Below, one piece after another: positions 53,673-64,000 of a stretch of DNA of 64,000 nucleotides. The DNA lies in contig CM054061.1 of NCBI GenBank assembly GCA_028641055.1, positions 29,251,523 through 29,315,522 on the forward strand, read 5' to 3'. Each line of letters begins with the position of its first letter. Positions within the stretch are counted from its first letter, which is position 1. Made by a program: the position numbers and the translations under genes. The notes beneath the pieces are model-generated. The model saw nothing but the letters and a program-made list of their open reading frames with translations, made no database searches and had not been told where the DNA came from. The stretch comes from Alopecurus myosuroides (Eukaryota > Streptophyta > Magnoliopsida > Poales > Poaceae).

Positions 53673-56600
53673 TGTAACATTCCAAATCTTACATTTGGAA
53701 TGTTCTGCATTTAGATCATCTGCATAGCATGGCATGGTTTGAAAAAAAATTGCATTGTTTGTTGCATTGAAAATCCCAAATTCAAATTCATGTTTTAAAG
53801 AAACAAAACTCTCCTTAAAGGCATTATAAGCCAAGCTATTTTTTTATTATTTTCTTTTTTCCAAAAATCCCCTTAAAAATAAACTAGGGTGATAGGTTTT
53901 GAAATTTCAAATTTTTTGAAATTGGTTTGACGCATTTTGGATTTGTATTTCAAAAGTTATAAGCATTTTAGTTTTTGTTAAAAAAAAGAAAAGAAATGGA
54001 ACGGGCCGGCCGAGCCAGCCCAGCGCGCGCGCAGCGCAGCGCAGATGGGCCAGCCCAGCCCAGCGCGTACCGCTTCGTCGCGGAAGGTTTTGATCAAAAA
54101 AAAACCCGCGCCCGCTGACGCGTGGGCCCCGCCCACGACGTCAGCTATGACGTCACCTCGCCGGAATCCGCTCCGAACACGGAGGCGGTTGCCGCCGCCG
54201 CGCGGAATCCGCACCGGCCACGCCCCCGTTCGCCCCCTCCTGCACGCCACCCGCCTATATATACGCCCCCCGCCTCGACGTCCACACCACCTCGAGCTCC
54301 GCGCGCCGCCTCGAAACCCTAGCCGCCGCCACCGTTATCCGCCGCCGCCGCACGGGCGAACTCGCCGCCGGCGATTCCCGCCCCGACAGCCACCGCCGCC
54401 ACCACCCCCGGGTTCGCGAGGAGGAGAGGAACGCGCCGGTGACCACGCCGCCGCCGGAGGACGTCCCCATCGCCGCCGCCATCCACGCCCGCGCCGCCGC
54501 CGGCCATCTCCGGTGAGCCCCCGCGCGCGATCCGTTCTGGGTCGTCGGATCTCAATCCGACGGCACAAATCAGATCTGACCGCGGTCAACGGCAGCACTG
54601 ACGTCATGCTGACGTCGTGCATGCGTCAGCACGGTCAACCCGGTCAAATTTCGTTTATTTTTTTAAAAAAATTCCAGATTTTGTTTAAATCTTGTAAAAT
54701 CAATATCTTTAGATCTATAGCTCCAAATTACGCATATAATATACCAAACGAAACAGAAAACGGAGATCTATCTATCTACGCAATCAAATATATGTTTTGT
54801 CCTATATTTATTTTCTGTTTTCAAATATTCTTTTTAGTCTTTTTAAATCATATAAAATCAACCATAGCTCAAATTTCATCAAATCTTTTTTGTATAATCT
54901 TGTTTCGATTAGATCTATCCAGGAAAAATAACATTAACTTATGTAGATGTTTAATTCAAGTTACATCTTGCATGTTCTTAATCTAGCACTATTAAATCTT
55001 TATAGCTGCCTTAATTATTTTCTTTGAAACAAAAACACTTTTCTTGCATCATACATGTCATTAACAACCAGAGGATGATAATAGATATATTTTTGCATTA
55101 ATAAACTCTCATGCATGCGTGTGTTGCATATTGTTATGTCTTGTTGCTTATGTATGTTTATTGCAACGTGTAGATTACAACGACTACAACGAGTGCGTTT
55201 GCGAGGACTGTGTGAACAGCTGCTCGTGTTGTCAAGGCAAGTGACACATATGAAACCACTATTTTACTATATGCATTAGATTTTATAGTAGTTATGCATG
55301 AGTAGGAGTTGAGTGATACCGCTATGCTAGATTGCTTCACTAACACCCAAGTGGAGTGATCATATGTTACCCTAGATTGTAGCAATCCATTGTTAGGCAA
55401 ACATCGTACTTGTAGATTGCTTAGCCATGCTATAGATATCGTGGATGGGATTATTATCATGTTAAAGTATTGCTCGTTATTTTAATTGCTTATGAAAACA
55501 ACATGATAATTAACTAACCACTGTGCGGATTGTTAGTATGTCATCAGAGTACAAAGTTTGGTGGGACCGCCGCCCAGTATCTTGAGATTATGTTTAGTTT
55601 CTTTATGTAATTGTTCTTTCGTGCATCCGTGTTTCATATTAGTATGGGCTAGACATAATTTGTAGGTTGTGGTGACTCGGACCCAACGTGTCCAGAGATG
55701 TAGAATAGTGGTAGGATGGTCCGGCTCGTGGAGGGTTTCGGGATCTACTTCTTATGAGCTATGGCTTAATCTTCTTTCCTTCCGTGTTACTAATAGTGTA
55801 TCATGGTGTTTGGGGTCGATTAGGCAACACGGGTAAAGGGCACAAACCTCGCGAGGGTTAAAACTAAGATCTTAGCCATGTTCCATTGGTTAGGGACAAT
55901 TCAACAACTAGATGGGAAACATGACATATCTCATTCATCTTGTTTTATTAATTACTACCAATTTGACTATGAGTTATTAGAGAAGTGCCTGATGGTGTTT
56001 CAGCGTGCTAATCCAAAGGGTAGGAGCACTTTTCTATCAACCAAAGTGTCCAATTATGTGCAAAATTTAATTTCTAATAAATGATAGGTCAAATTCATTT
56101 ATGCAAAATAGCCTTCAAACTCCACCAGCCAAAATATGCATGTAGACTAGCACTTGCCATTTATATACCACCATAGTGTCACTTGCCACCATTGCTCAGA
56201 ATGGTCTGACCTCCTTTTGGGGGCTGCATATTCCAACGTGCAGGTTATTCGGATTCGGATTAGCTTTCGTAGGTTTTCGAGGCTTCACATCAACCTTTGT
56301 TCGCCTGTGGCGTGCAAACAAGAAGATGGAGGTCTACCGCTACTTTGTTGTGTTATTAATAATTATTTTGAGCTAGCGTTTCGCTATGCAGTTTGTAATA
56401 AATTACTTTACTCTGGATATTCGATAGTATTCAATACATTTGTTTTCCTTTGATTACTATCTGTGCTGTGTGTGCTGGTGAACGGTCCAGGGGCCACTAC
56501 TACACGCAAAAGTATAGCCTATGATGGGTGGTACTACTACACCTAACGAATCATCTGGAGTGTCACCTTGGGGCCATTTCTATGTTTGTCACCTGAGGTG

Positions 56601-57383
56601 TTCACGTGTAGATTGCCACCTAGGAACAAATGGATTTTATGTCTTTCCAGGTTTAGCTAGCTTCCAGTACAACCTATAGACATATGGGATCTTTCTTGAT
56701 CGACTAAGTTGTGAAAGTTCAACCTGTCGGTTTGACAAGCAGATGTAGCAAAATTAAGGTGCAACGGATCTTGCTAGTGGGTTGATTTTTTGCTTGTGAA
56801 TGTTCTCGTATCAATATTATCCTTTCCTTAATATATTTCGTGTGCATAATAGGTTTGGACTGATTGGGTCTAAAGGTGAAAGTGCACACTCTACAAAGTT
56901 AACAAACTAAGATCTTAGCCGTGTCCCCAGTTATGTACAACTATGAGCACTAGACAGGAAAATGACAGAAGAGTCTCATCCCCTTTTCAATAATGTAAAG
57001 TTGTGAACAAAAGTATAAGGTTCACTGGTTTCTATCATTGGTACCAATTCGTGATAAAAAATGTTTTATACAAAATTCTAGGAGAAAAATTGCTTTATGC
57101 AAACTTAGACAAAATTGAAAATTCCACTCAGCCAAATATTCATGTAGATGTAGTCTTGTCACATATATCCACCATAGTGTAATTTTCCAGTAAAATAAAT
57201 TGTACTGGCCCTTTATGGCTGCATATTAAATATTGTAGATGGTTGTGATGGCGAGTGAAGATTTCTCTTCGGTTCTCGAGTTTGCAAACAACATGTTTTC
57301 CTGTGGCACAAGAAGATGGTGAGGCTCATTGATGTACTATGTTTTCCGCTGTAGATCTTTGTATCATGCTAGTCTTTTGAGAT
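53673..57383 (+). mobile_element. Long-LTR retroelement remnant with GC-rich spliced leader
   Basis: Starts TGTAACATTCC with a 12-bp perfect palindrome (53676-53687 / 53693-53704). Next come a GC island 53995-54560 with TATATATA at 54256-54263 and a CCGGTGAGCC donor at 54511-54520, an AT-rich stretch, then an acceptor at 55171-55173 and a Cys-rich short exon (NECVCEDCVNSCSCCQ). No gag or pol is found. The tail contains a diverged direct repeat (about 55865-56250 and 56905-57230). The right limit is simply the start of the next LTR. Confidence 0.45.
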
Positions 57384-58969
57384 TGATACGTTTCCAACGT
57401 ATCTATAATTTGTGATGCTCCATGATCATATTATGTCGATTGCTACTTGTTTTCTCCCTTATTTATAGCATTTTTATACGTTTTACGGGACTAACCTATT
57501 AACAAGATGCCAAGTGCCAGTTCCCTGTTTTATGCTGTTTTTGGTTTCAGAAAAGTTGTTCTCCAAACATTCTCGGAATTGGACCCCACAAAGCCCGAAG
57601 TTCCTATTTTCCCCGGAAGCATCCAGAACACCGAAGAGGAGTCGAAGACGGGCAACAGGGGGCCACACCATAGGGTGGCGCGGGTCCCCCTAGCCGTGCC
57701 ACCTATAGGTGTGGGCCCCCTGGAGCTCCACCGCCTTTGCCCTTTCTGATATTTAAGCCCCCCGGATGGAAAACCCTAAGCACCTGATAAAAAATCTCCG
57801 AAAAGTTTCACAACCGCCGTCACCGTCAACCCTAGATCAGGGGGTTCTGAAGCTGTTTCCGGCACCCTGCCGGAGAGGATATCATCCCCGGAGGCTTCTA
57901 CATCACCATGCCTGCCTCCGGAGTGATGCGTAAGTAGTTCATCCTTGGACTACGAGTTCGTAGCTGTAGCTAGATGGTTGTCTTCTCCTCATATGCCTCC
58001 ATGTTTAGATCTCGTGAGCTGCCTATCATGATCGAGATTGATCTTATGTAACTCTATGTGCTGTGTTTGTTGGGATCCGATGAATATTAACCTTACGCCA
58101 AGTTGATTATAGTCTTTATTTGCATATTTTATTTGTGATATTGCATGCTTTCCGTTGCTAGTGGTTGCTCTGGCCAAGTAGTTGCTAGTGACTCCAAGAG
58201 GGAGTATTTATGCTCGATAGTGGCTTCATGCCTCCTCACCACCTTGCTCGAGTGACAGAAACGTGAAGGGGGAGGATGTGATGTTTCCATTAGGGAGAAA
58301 ACAGCAGTGAGAGTGTCCGTGTGCATAATCATTGCTTACATTACACACTTTGTTTAATGCAATTATCTCTTGCTTGCAACTTAATACCTAAGGGGGTGCG
58401 GATGATAACCTGAGGATGGATTATTAGTCATAGATGCAGATGGATGTCGTTCTATGTATATTGTTGTAATGCCTGCACTAAATATCATAGTAATCTTCAT
58501 GTTATATTGTGCACTACGGTGCAACCTCTATTTGTCAATTGCCCAGCTGTAATTTGTTCACCCAGCATGCTATCTTTTATGGAGAGACACCACTAGTGAA
58601 CCTATGAACCCCGGTCCATTTTTCCATACTGTTAAACATACCACAACTATTTACTGCTTTCTTTACTTACTGCAAGCATACATCATTTTCCACAGTATAC
58701 ATCTAATCTTTGTTTTCAGCAAGACCGGTGAGATTGACAACCTCACTGTACCGTTGGGACAAAGTATTTTGGTTGAGTTGTGTGCAGGTTCCACATTGTT
58801 GCTGACACCGGTGAAGCACCAGCACCACCGTCAGTGGCATCAACCTTTCCGAGATCCTCTTCCTCCTACAGGATTTATAACCTCGGTTCTCAACTGAGGG
58901 AAATTCTTGCCACTTGCTCATCACACCCTCCTCTTGGGGTTTTTAACACGCCATCCATAGCAGAAGTCA
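57384..58969 (+). repeat. Athila-type 5' LTR (Sabrina/WHAM/Fatima-like), copy C
   Basis: Begins TGATACGTTTCCAACGTATC and ends AGTCA just before a spacer and primer-binding site, about 1586 bp. It contains a GC-rich transcript leader and the GACTACGAGTTCGTAGCTG block shared, in reverse, with copies A and B. It opens a plus-strand element that runs off the right edge. Confidence 0.85.
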
Positions 58970-58978
58970 AAGAATTTC

Positions 58979-58996
58979 TGGCGACGTTGCCGGGGA
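58979..58996 (+). other. Athila-type primer-binding site
   Basis: TGGCGACGTTGCCGGGGA, nine bases after the LTR. It corresponds to the TGGCGCCGTTGCCGGGGA site of this group with one change. Confidence 0.8.
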
Positions 58997-59152
58997 GGAA
59001 GAAGTCTTCTGGCAAGGAGAGTTTCTCACTCTCAACCTCTTTATTTTGTTTATTGTCTTGTTTTTATTTTTTCTTGTTTTTCTTCTCTATATTGAAAACA
59101 AAAAAAATTACTTCATAGTTGTTATTTATGTGCTTGCTTTTATTCTGCTAAA

Positions 59153-60397
59153 ATGAGTTCTTCTGAGAAAACTAAGTTGTGTGACTTCACTAGCACAAAC
59201 AACAATGATTTTATTTGTACACCTATTGCTCCACCTGCTCCTACTGCTGCTTTCTATGAGATTAAACCTGCTTTATTAAATCTTGTGATGAAAGAGCAAT
59301 TTTCTGGTATTAGTACTGATGATGCTGCTGCCCACCTTAATAATTTTGTTAAACTATGTGAGATGCAAAAATATAAAGATGTGTATGGAGATATTATTAA
59401 ATTGAAATCATTTCCTTTCTCTTTGAGAGGAAGAGCTAAAGAATGGTTGCTATCTTTGCCTAGAAGTAGTATTTATTCATGGACTAAGTGTAAAGATGCT
59501 TTCATTGGAAAATATTATCATCCTGCTAAGATTATATCCCTGAGAAGTGACATAATGAATTTGAATCAATTTTATAATGAACATGTTGCTAAACCTTGGG
59601 AAAGAATGAAAACTATGGTGAAGAATTGTCCCACTCATGGACTGACTACTTGGATGATTATACAAACCTTTTATGCAGGACTGAATTTCTCCTCAAGGAA
59701 CCTATTGGATTCAGCTGCTGGAGGTACCTTTATGTCCATCACTTTGGGCAATGCAACAAAGCTTCTTGATGATATGATGATAAATTATTCAGAGTGGCAC
59801 ACTGAGAGAGCTCCACAAGGTAAGAAGGTAAATTCTGTTGAGGAAACCTCCTCTTTGAGTGAAAGGCTTGATGGTATTATGTCTATGCTTGTTAATGGTA
59901 AAGCTCAAGTTTATCCTAATAATGTTCCTTCAGCCTCTTTGGTTGCTCAAGAAGAGCATGTTGATGTAAACTTTATTAGAAATAATAATTTTAACAACAA
60001 TGCTTATAGAAATAATTTTGGTGGAAACAATTATAAGCCCTATCCTCCTAATAGTGGTAGTGGTTATTCTTATGGTAGATCTGGAATGCCTAGTGAGGAA
60101 AGGATTGTACGAGTTGAAAAAGCAACTAAGAAGTTTATGCAAATGAAATATGAACAAAATAAGTTGTTTACTAAAACTATAGAAGAACAATCTGCTATGT
60201 TGAGAACTATTAGCCAACAAATTGGAAATTTGAATAGAGAAATCTCTAGTTTGCAAGGTAAAATTTCAAGTGTTGAGATTAGTATTTTGGCCCTGTCAGA
60301 AGCGCAATTTTCTTTGATCAATAAAATGGCTGCTAAAACTGAAACCATTGAAGATAATTTCTTTTGCTGCAACCAATGCCATTCAAGTTCGAATTGA
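59153..60397 (+). CDS. Gag of the Athila-type element
   Basis: 414 codons from the ATG after the leader. Residues about 45-210 form the retrotransposon gag domain (LNNFVKLCEMQKYKDVYG, LRGRAKEWLLSLPRSSIY, WTKCKDAFIGKYYHP). An Asn/Gly/Tyr-rich linker (about 275-310) and coiled-coil-like C-terminus follow. A frameshift near 60350-60370 ends it early: the continuing gag tail is in the next frame at 60348-60638. It would build the particle; with this break the tail is lost. Confidence 0.85.
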   Translation: MSSSEKTKLCDFTSTNNNDFICTPIAPPAPTAAFYEIKPALLNLVMKEQFSGISTDDAAAHLNNFVKLCEMQKYKDVYGDIIKLKSFPFSLRGRAKEWLLSLPRSSIYSWTKCKDAFIGKYYHPAKIISLRSDIMNLNQFYNEHVAKPWERMKTMVKNCPTHGLTTWMIIQTFYAGLNFSSRNLLDSAAGGTFMSITLGNATKLLDDMMINYSEWHTERAPQGKKVNSVEETSSLSERLDGIMSMLVNGKAQVYPNNVPSASLVAQEEHVDVNFIRNNNFNNNAYRNNFGGNNYKPYPPNSGSGYSYGRSGMPSEERIVRVEKATKKFMQMKYEQNKLFTKTIEEQSAMLRTISQQIGNLNREISSLQGKISSVEISILALSEAQFSLINKMAAKTETIEDNFFCCNQCHSSSN

Positions 60398-60638
60398 TGA
60401 TAATGTTAGGTTGATGGCTGAATTATGTGCTATGTGGGAAAGAGAAGATGAATTGGCTAAAAAGAATAATATTGCTAGAGTTTGCACTATCACAACCACT
60501 AGTAAAACTGAAGCTCCAAGTGCTAGTAAACCTCCTACTATTAATGGTAAAGTAGTTGGTGTTAATAAAGTCCCTACTCCTTTGGTGAAACGTGCTAAAT
60601 TGCCTCAAACTGCTGAAATTGCTCCTGATTCATTTTAG
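60348..60638 (+). pseudogene. Frameshifted gag tail
   Basis: A +1-frame continuation of gag, with TNAIQVRIDDNVRLMAEL, typical of the region before the protease in this group. It ends at a stop at 60636-60638. Not a separate gene. Confidence 0.65.
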
Positions 60639-61600
60639 AGGTATGGGAGATAATGGTCCCATTACTTTTGATGATAATAATATTGATTTTGATGATTGCA
60701 ACATCTCTGAAGTTATTATGTTTCTACAAAATCTTGCTAGAAGTCGCAATGCTAGTGCCATGAATATGGCATTTACTAAACATATTACCAATTTTCTCAT
60801 GAAAGTTAGGGAAGAAAAGTTGAAACTTGAGACATCTATCCCTAGAAAATTAGATGATGGTTGGGAGCTTATCATTAAGATAAACGTAAATGATTTTTAT
60901 TGCAATGCTTTGTGTGATCTTGGTGCTAGTATCTATGTTATGCCTCAAAAGCTTTATAATATGCTTGATTTACCACCATTGGAACAATGTTATTTGGATG
61001 TTCATCTTGCTGATATGCTAAGAAGAAACCTCTTGGTAGAATTGATGATGTTCTTATTATGGTTAACAATAACCTTGTCACTGTTGATTTTGTTGTTATG
61101 AACATTGAATGCAATGCTTCTTGTCCTATTGTTTTGGGAAGACCTTTTCTTAGGCTACTCATAGTGGGGAGTAACTAAGAGTAGTAACATGGTGTTGTTA
61201 CTAGTCTATGTTACTACCTCCATAGTGGGGAGTAACATACATGTGGTGTCATGCAAACAAGCATTTATTAGGTTGTCGACACATACTGCATTGAAATATG
61301 TGATGTGATGGTAACTAACTATGTTACCACCACCATCTCTCTCCACATTAATTACTTGCAACGTCAGATTTTTTGCCTACGTGGCGCTGATATTACTACT
61401 TAGTTACTACCCACTATGACTAGTCTTAGAACTGTTGGTGCTATTATTGATATGAAAGAGGGGAGTATTAAATATCAATTCCCCCTCAAGAAAGGTTTGG
61501 AACACTTTCCTAGAAAGAAGATGAAGATAACCTTTTACTCTATTATTAGAGAAAAATATGATGTTAATTCTTCTTCACTTGAAAATACTTGAGTTGCCCT
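60639..61600 (+). pseudogene. Broken aspartic protease region of the Athila-type element
   Basis: In the third frame, 60645-61030 reads on to the protease core CDLGASIYVMPQKLYNML. Near 61015-61030 the frame shifts again, so that CNASCPIVLGRPF (about 61110-61150) lies in a different frame. A MITE follows at 61153-61425. After it DMKEGSIKYQFPLKKGLEHF continues to a stop near 61590. No RT follows. The region is therefore interrupted by frameshifts and one insertion and cannot be made as one protein. Confidence 0.7.
61153..61425. mobile_element. Tourist-like (PIF/Harbinger) MITE, 273 bp
   Basis: Terminal inverted repeats GGCTACTCATAGTGGGGAGTAAC (first 20 shown: GGCTACTCATAGTGGGGAGT) and its partner at 61403-61425 match at 20 of 23 positions. 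Flanks are TTA on both sides (61150-61152, 61426-61428), the 3-bp duplication of PIF/Harbinger. It sits in the protease region of the Athila-type element. Confidence 0.85.
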
Positions 61601-64000
61601 TTTATGCCTAGCTGAAAGGCGTTAAAGAATAGCGCTACTGGGAGACAACCCATTTGATTTCGCTGTTTTCAACCCGTTTTCTTTCGTTTCCTTTGGTGTT
61701 CTTTGCACCTGGGTGTTGTCTATTTCCTTAGCAACCCCTCTGTATCTTTTCTTTTGTGTTTTTGTTGAGCCAAGTAAAGGTTCTAGTGGAAAGTTGAGCC
61801 TATATTTCGGATTTCTGCGCATGAAACAGATTTTTGCTGTCCACTGTTAATTCCGTTAAAAATCACAGAAAATTCAAAATGGCCTGAGTTGTTTTGTGCT
61901 TAATCCTGAGCAATATACGCAACTTTTCGTAGAATACCACTTTTTGATTTGAGCAACAAAAGATTTTTGAAAAAATCGATCTTTACCTGCTGTTCTGTTT
62001 TGACAGATTTCTGCCATTTATCGCATTTGCAACTTAATCTCTTTCTTTTGGTGTTCTTTTGAGAAAAATAGTTTTAAAAGAAGTTGTGACAGTAGCTAAT
62101 GTTTTTTTTGAGTGTTAGCCTTGTGTTGAAACTGGACCATGTGAATTTATTATTTCAATTGCACTAACGTTGCTAATGAAGATTGTGAGAATTTTGATGT
62201 GAAGGAAGTTTTCAAGCGTCAAGAGAAGAGGATGATATTATGTGATAAAGAAGAGTGAAAAGCCTAAGCTTGGGGATGCCCTGGTGGTACATCCAAGCAA
62301 ATTCCAAGAAGACTCAAGCGTCTAAGCTTGGGGATACCCAAGGCATCCCCTTCTTCATCAACAAATTATTAGGTCACTTCTAGTGAAACTATATTTTTAT
62401 TCGGTCGCATCTTATGTGCTTTACTTGGAGCGTCTTTTATTTTTGTTTTCGGTTTGTTTTTGGTTTTGCTTTCAGTTTTTTTTTACTTTTTCAATAAGCT
62501 TGGTTGGACCCCAGAATTTTTTTATTGGAGAGTGACATGCTCCACTTTTTCATGAGAATACGTTGTATTCTTAATCTCTGTCTAGCTGCTGCATTTATTT
62601 AGTTCCTGTTTTGCATGCATCTCTTCTAAGAGTTGTTAGTTTTAGTAGTGTTATTGAGTAATCTCATGTTTGCTTGCTGTATCATAAAGATTATTTTTGT
62701 TAAAGCATGTTTTGTATGGTGCTTGTTGGGAGAAACAAAACTGCTGCTTGAAGTAGAATTTTATAACAGTGCTAGTAGAAGATTGTATAGACTGTGGCTA
62801 GAACTTTTTCATGCCATGCTAAATATTATTTTAGTTTTAAAGCCTTGTGGTTATTGAGTAGCATGATTAGCCTCAAATATCTGAGAGTGTTTAATATGTC
62901 TTGAAAGATTCATGAGTTGTTCTTGTCATAGTAAAGCATCAATATATGGTATTCTCTTTCGAATGTTTTATTTGGTTGACTTGGCGCATGCTCACACCAT
63001 GTTTATGACTACAAACCAGTCACGAATAGCCTCCATGACCACTTAGTTTTTGAACTAGTGATAGTTCTTATGTTTTAATTAATGATGCTTATGTCGCTAT
63101 GCATGATTATGGCTCTTATGCTCTCTTGATTTGTCGCTCCCAGTATTTTGCTAGCCTCCACCTGTACTGAGTATGAGCTCTACTCATGCATCCAAACTCC
63201 CTTAAACCAAAGTTTTTCCCATTGTGTACACCATACCTACCTACATGTGGTATTTAACTGCCATTCCAAGTAAATTGCTCATGTGTTACCTTTAAAACCT
63301 TCAAAATTACTCCGCCTTTATGTTCCTGTTTTTGCTCATGAGGACGTAAATAGAGAATCTTTATCTCACTTGTTGATTGGATTTCACACCCTGGACTAGT
63401 GGCTTCATCCGCTTATCCAAATGATAGAAGAGCTGGCAGCGTGGTGCCCAAGCCCAAATTAATGAAAACAAATTCTCTTCACTATTTTTTCCCGTGATTT
63501 ATCAGTCAAAGCATAATTCTGTAAACAAAAAAGAAAGAGGGATGACCTTCTACACCAGTTGCGTCCTTCACCATGGGAGCCGCTCTTGTGAATCCAGTTG
63601 GCTTGTGACGTACTGTATTTTCTATTTACCATTCGTTGACATTAGCATACATCTCCCAAAATATAGACACTCAGTGTCAAACTTTTAATACCTCTATTTA
63701 ATAAAATAAAAGCTCTAGCACATGAGTGATCCCTGCTTCCCTCTGCGAAGGGCCTTTCTTTTACTTTTATATTGAGTCTCCATCTCCTAACTTTATGCAC
63801 AATTGAGAGAGCATTTTTTCCATTCTGAGTTCTATGTGCATTTGTCCCATAAGCATCAATAATTACTTCATGATGTGATATTATTTGTTCTTAAATTATT
63901 TGTTCTAGTCTTCCTCATGAACTTTGAAGGTGTTCTGGTATTTATGTTTTGCCCCACTCTTAAGGACTAGCGAAATATCACTTTGCCATTCTTTCTCTAT
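61601..64000 (+). other. Non-coding interior of the Athila-type element
   Basis: No gene is seen. Landmarks: GGCGTTAAAGAATAGCGC with GGGAGACAACCC near 61618-61652, and AAGCTTGGGGAT(G/A)CCC near 62266 and 62322. Small frames (for example 62633-62857) are hydrophobic and unsupported. Long non-coding interiors of this sort replace pol in Sabrina-like elements. Confidence 0.6.

Larger units (their letters stand above)
57384..64000 (+). mobile_element. Athila-type retrotransposon, 5' part, probably non-autonomous
   Basis: Order: LTR, primer-binding site, gag, protease remnant, then a long non-coding interior with AAGCTTGGGGATGCCC words typical of Triticeae Sabrina-like elements that lack pol. The 3' LTR is beyond the window. 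Gag is open, but frames break from 60350 onward and a MITE interrupts the protease region. Confidence 0.8.

Noticed and set aside
54045..54986. 313-codon plus-strand frame
   Set aside because: Pro/Arg-rich translation of a GC island followed by AT-rich sequence; it crosses a likely splice donor and looks like an LTR leader, not a protein.
62633..62857. 74-codon hydrophobic frame
   Set aside because: Lies in the non-coding interior of the Athila-type element, with no family motif or start context.

Overview
The window is repeat DNA from a large grass genome, most likely a Triticeae species (wheat, barley, rye or Aegilops type). The lineage call rests on recognised repeat classes: a BARE/Angela-type copia LTR with its initiator-Met primer-binding site, several TGATACG-type Athila LTRs of the Sabrina/WHAM/Fatima kind, and a CACTAC transposon end. 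I see no convincing host gene, rRNA, functional tRNA or CRISPR array. Family names are from memory of sequence style; no database was searched.

Layout. 1-920: a GC-rich, 5'-gene-like fragment on the minus strand. About 921-4049: the right part of a CACTA transposon with large internal tandem repeats. 4050-42404: two antisense Athila LTRs, A inside B. A is split by a copia element (4827-41574) whose LTRs lie about 33 kb apart. The copia interior holds a long TGTCACACCCC-type LTR (about 7985-13685) and Tat-lineage Ty3/gypsy element 1 (13760-36518, TSD GTCTA). Element 1 is itself interrupted by Tat element 2 (18270-28219, TSD GTACG). 42464-52324: Tat element 3 (TSD GAGCT), same family as element 2, in another old LTR. 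52330-57383: remnants of long-LTR elements. 57384-64000: the 5' part of a plus-strand Athila-type element (LTR, PBS, gag, broken protease with a Tourist-like MITE), running off the right edge.

The most interesting system is the trio of Tat elements. Each carries gag-protease on the minus strand and a convergent, multi-exon gene on the plus strand near the 3' LTR, encoding an 'additional ORF' protein with a putative gypsy-type transposon (Transposase_28-like) N-terminal domain followed by coiled coil. By manual splicing, the genes in elements 2 and 3 are fully open (about 846 and 847 codons). The gene in element 1 is open but split by element 2. Because it is antisense to the genomic RNA, its introns can survive retrotransposition. 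Element 1 also has RT, two RNase H-like domains and integrase, with one in-frame UAG and one homopolymer frameshift. Elements 2 and 3 lack everything after the first residues of RT yet keep long open gag-pro and the antisense gene, so they look like a non-autonomous family. Each LTR pair differs at only one base by eye, so all three insertions are recent, whereas the copia LTRs are clearly diverged. Elements 2 and 3 form a patchwork of nearly identical and roughly 7-12% diverged blocks, as expected from recombination between co-packaged RNAs.
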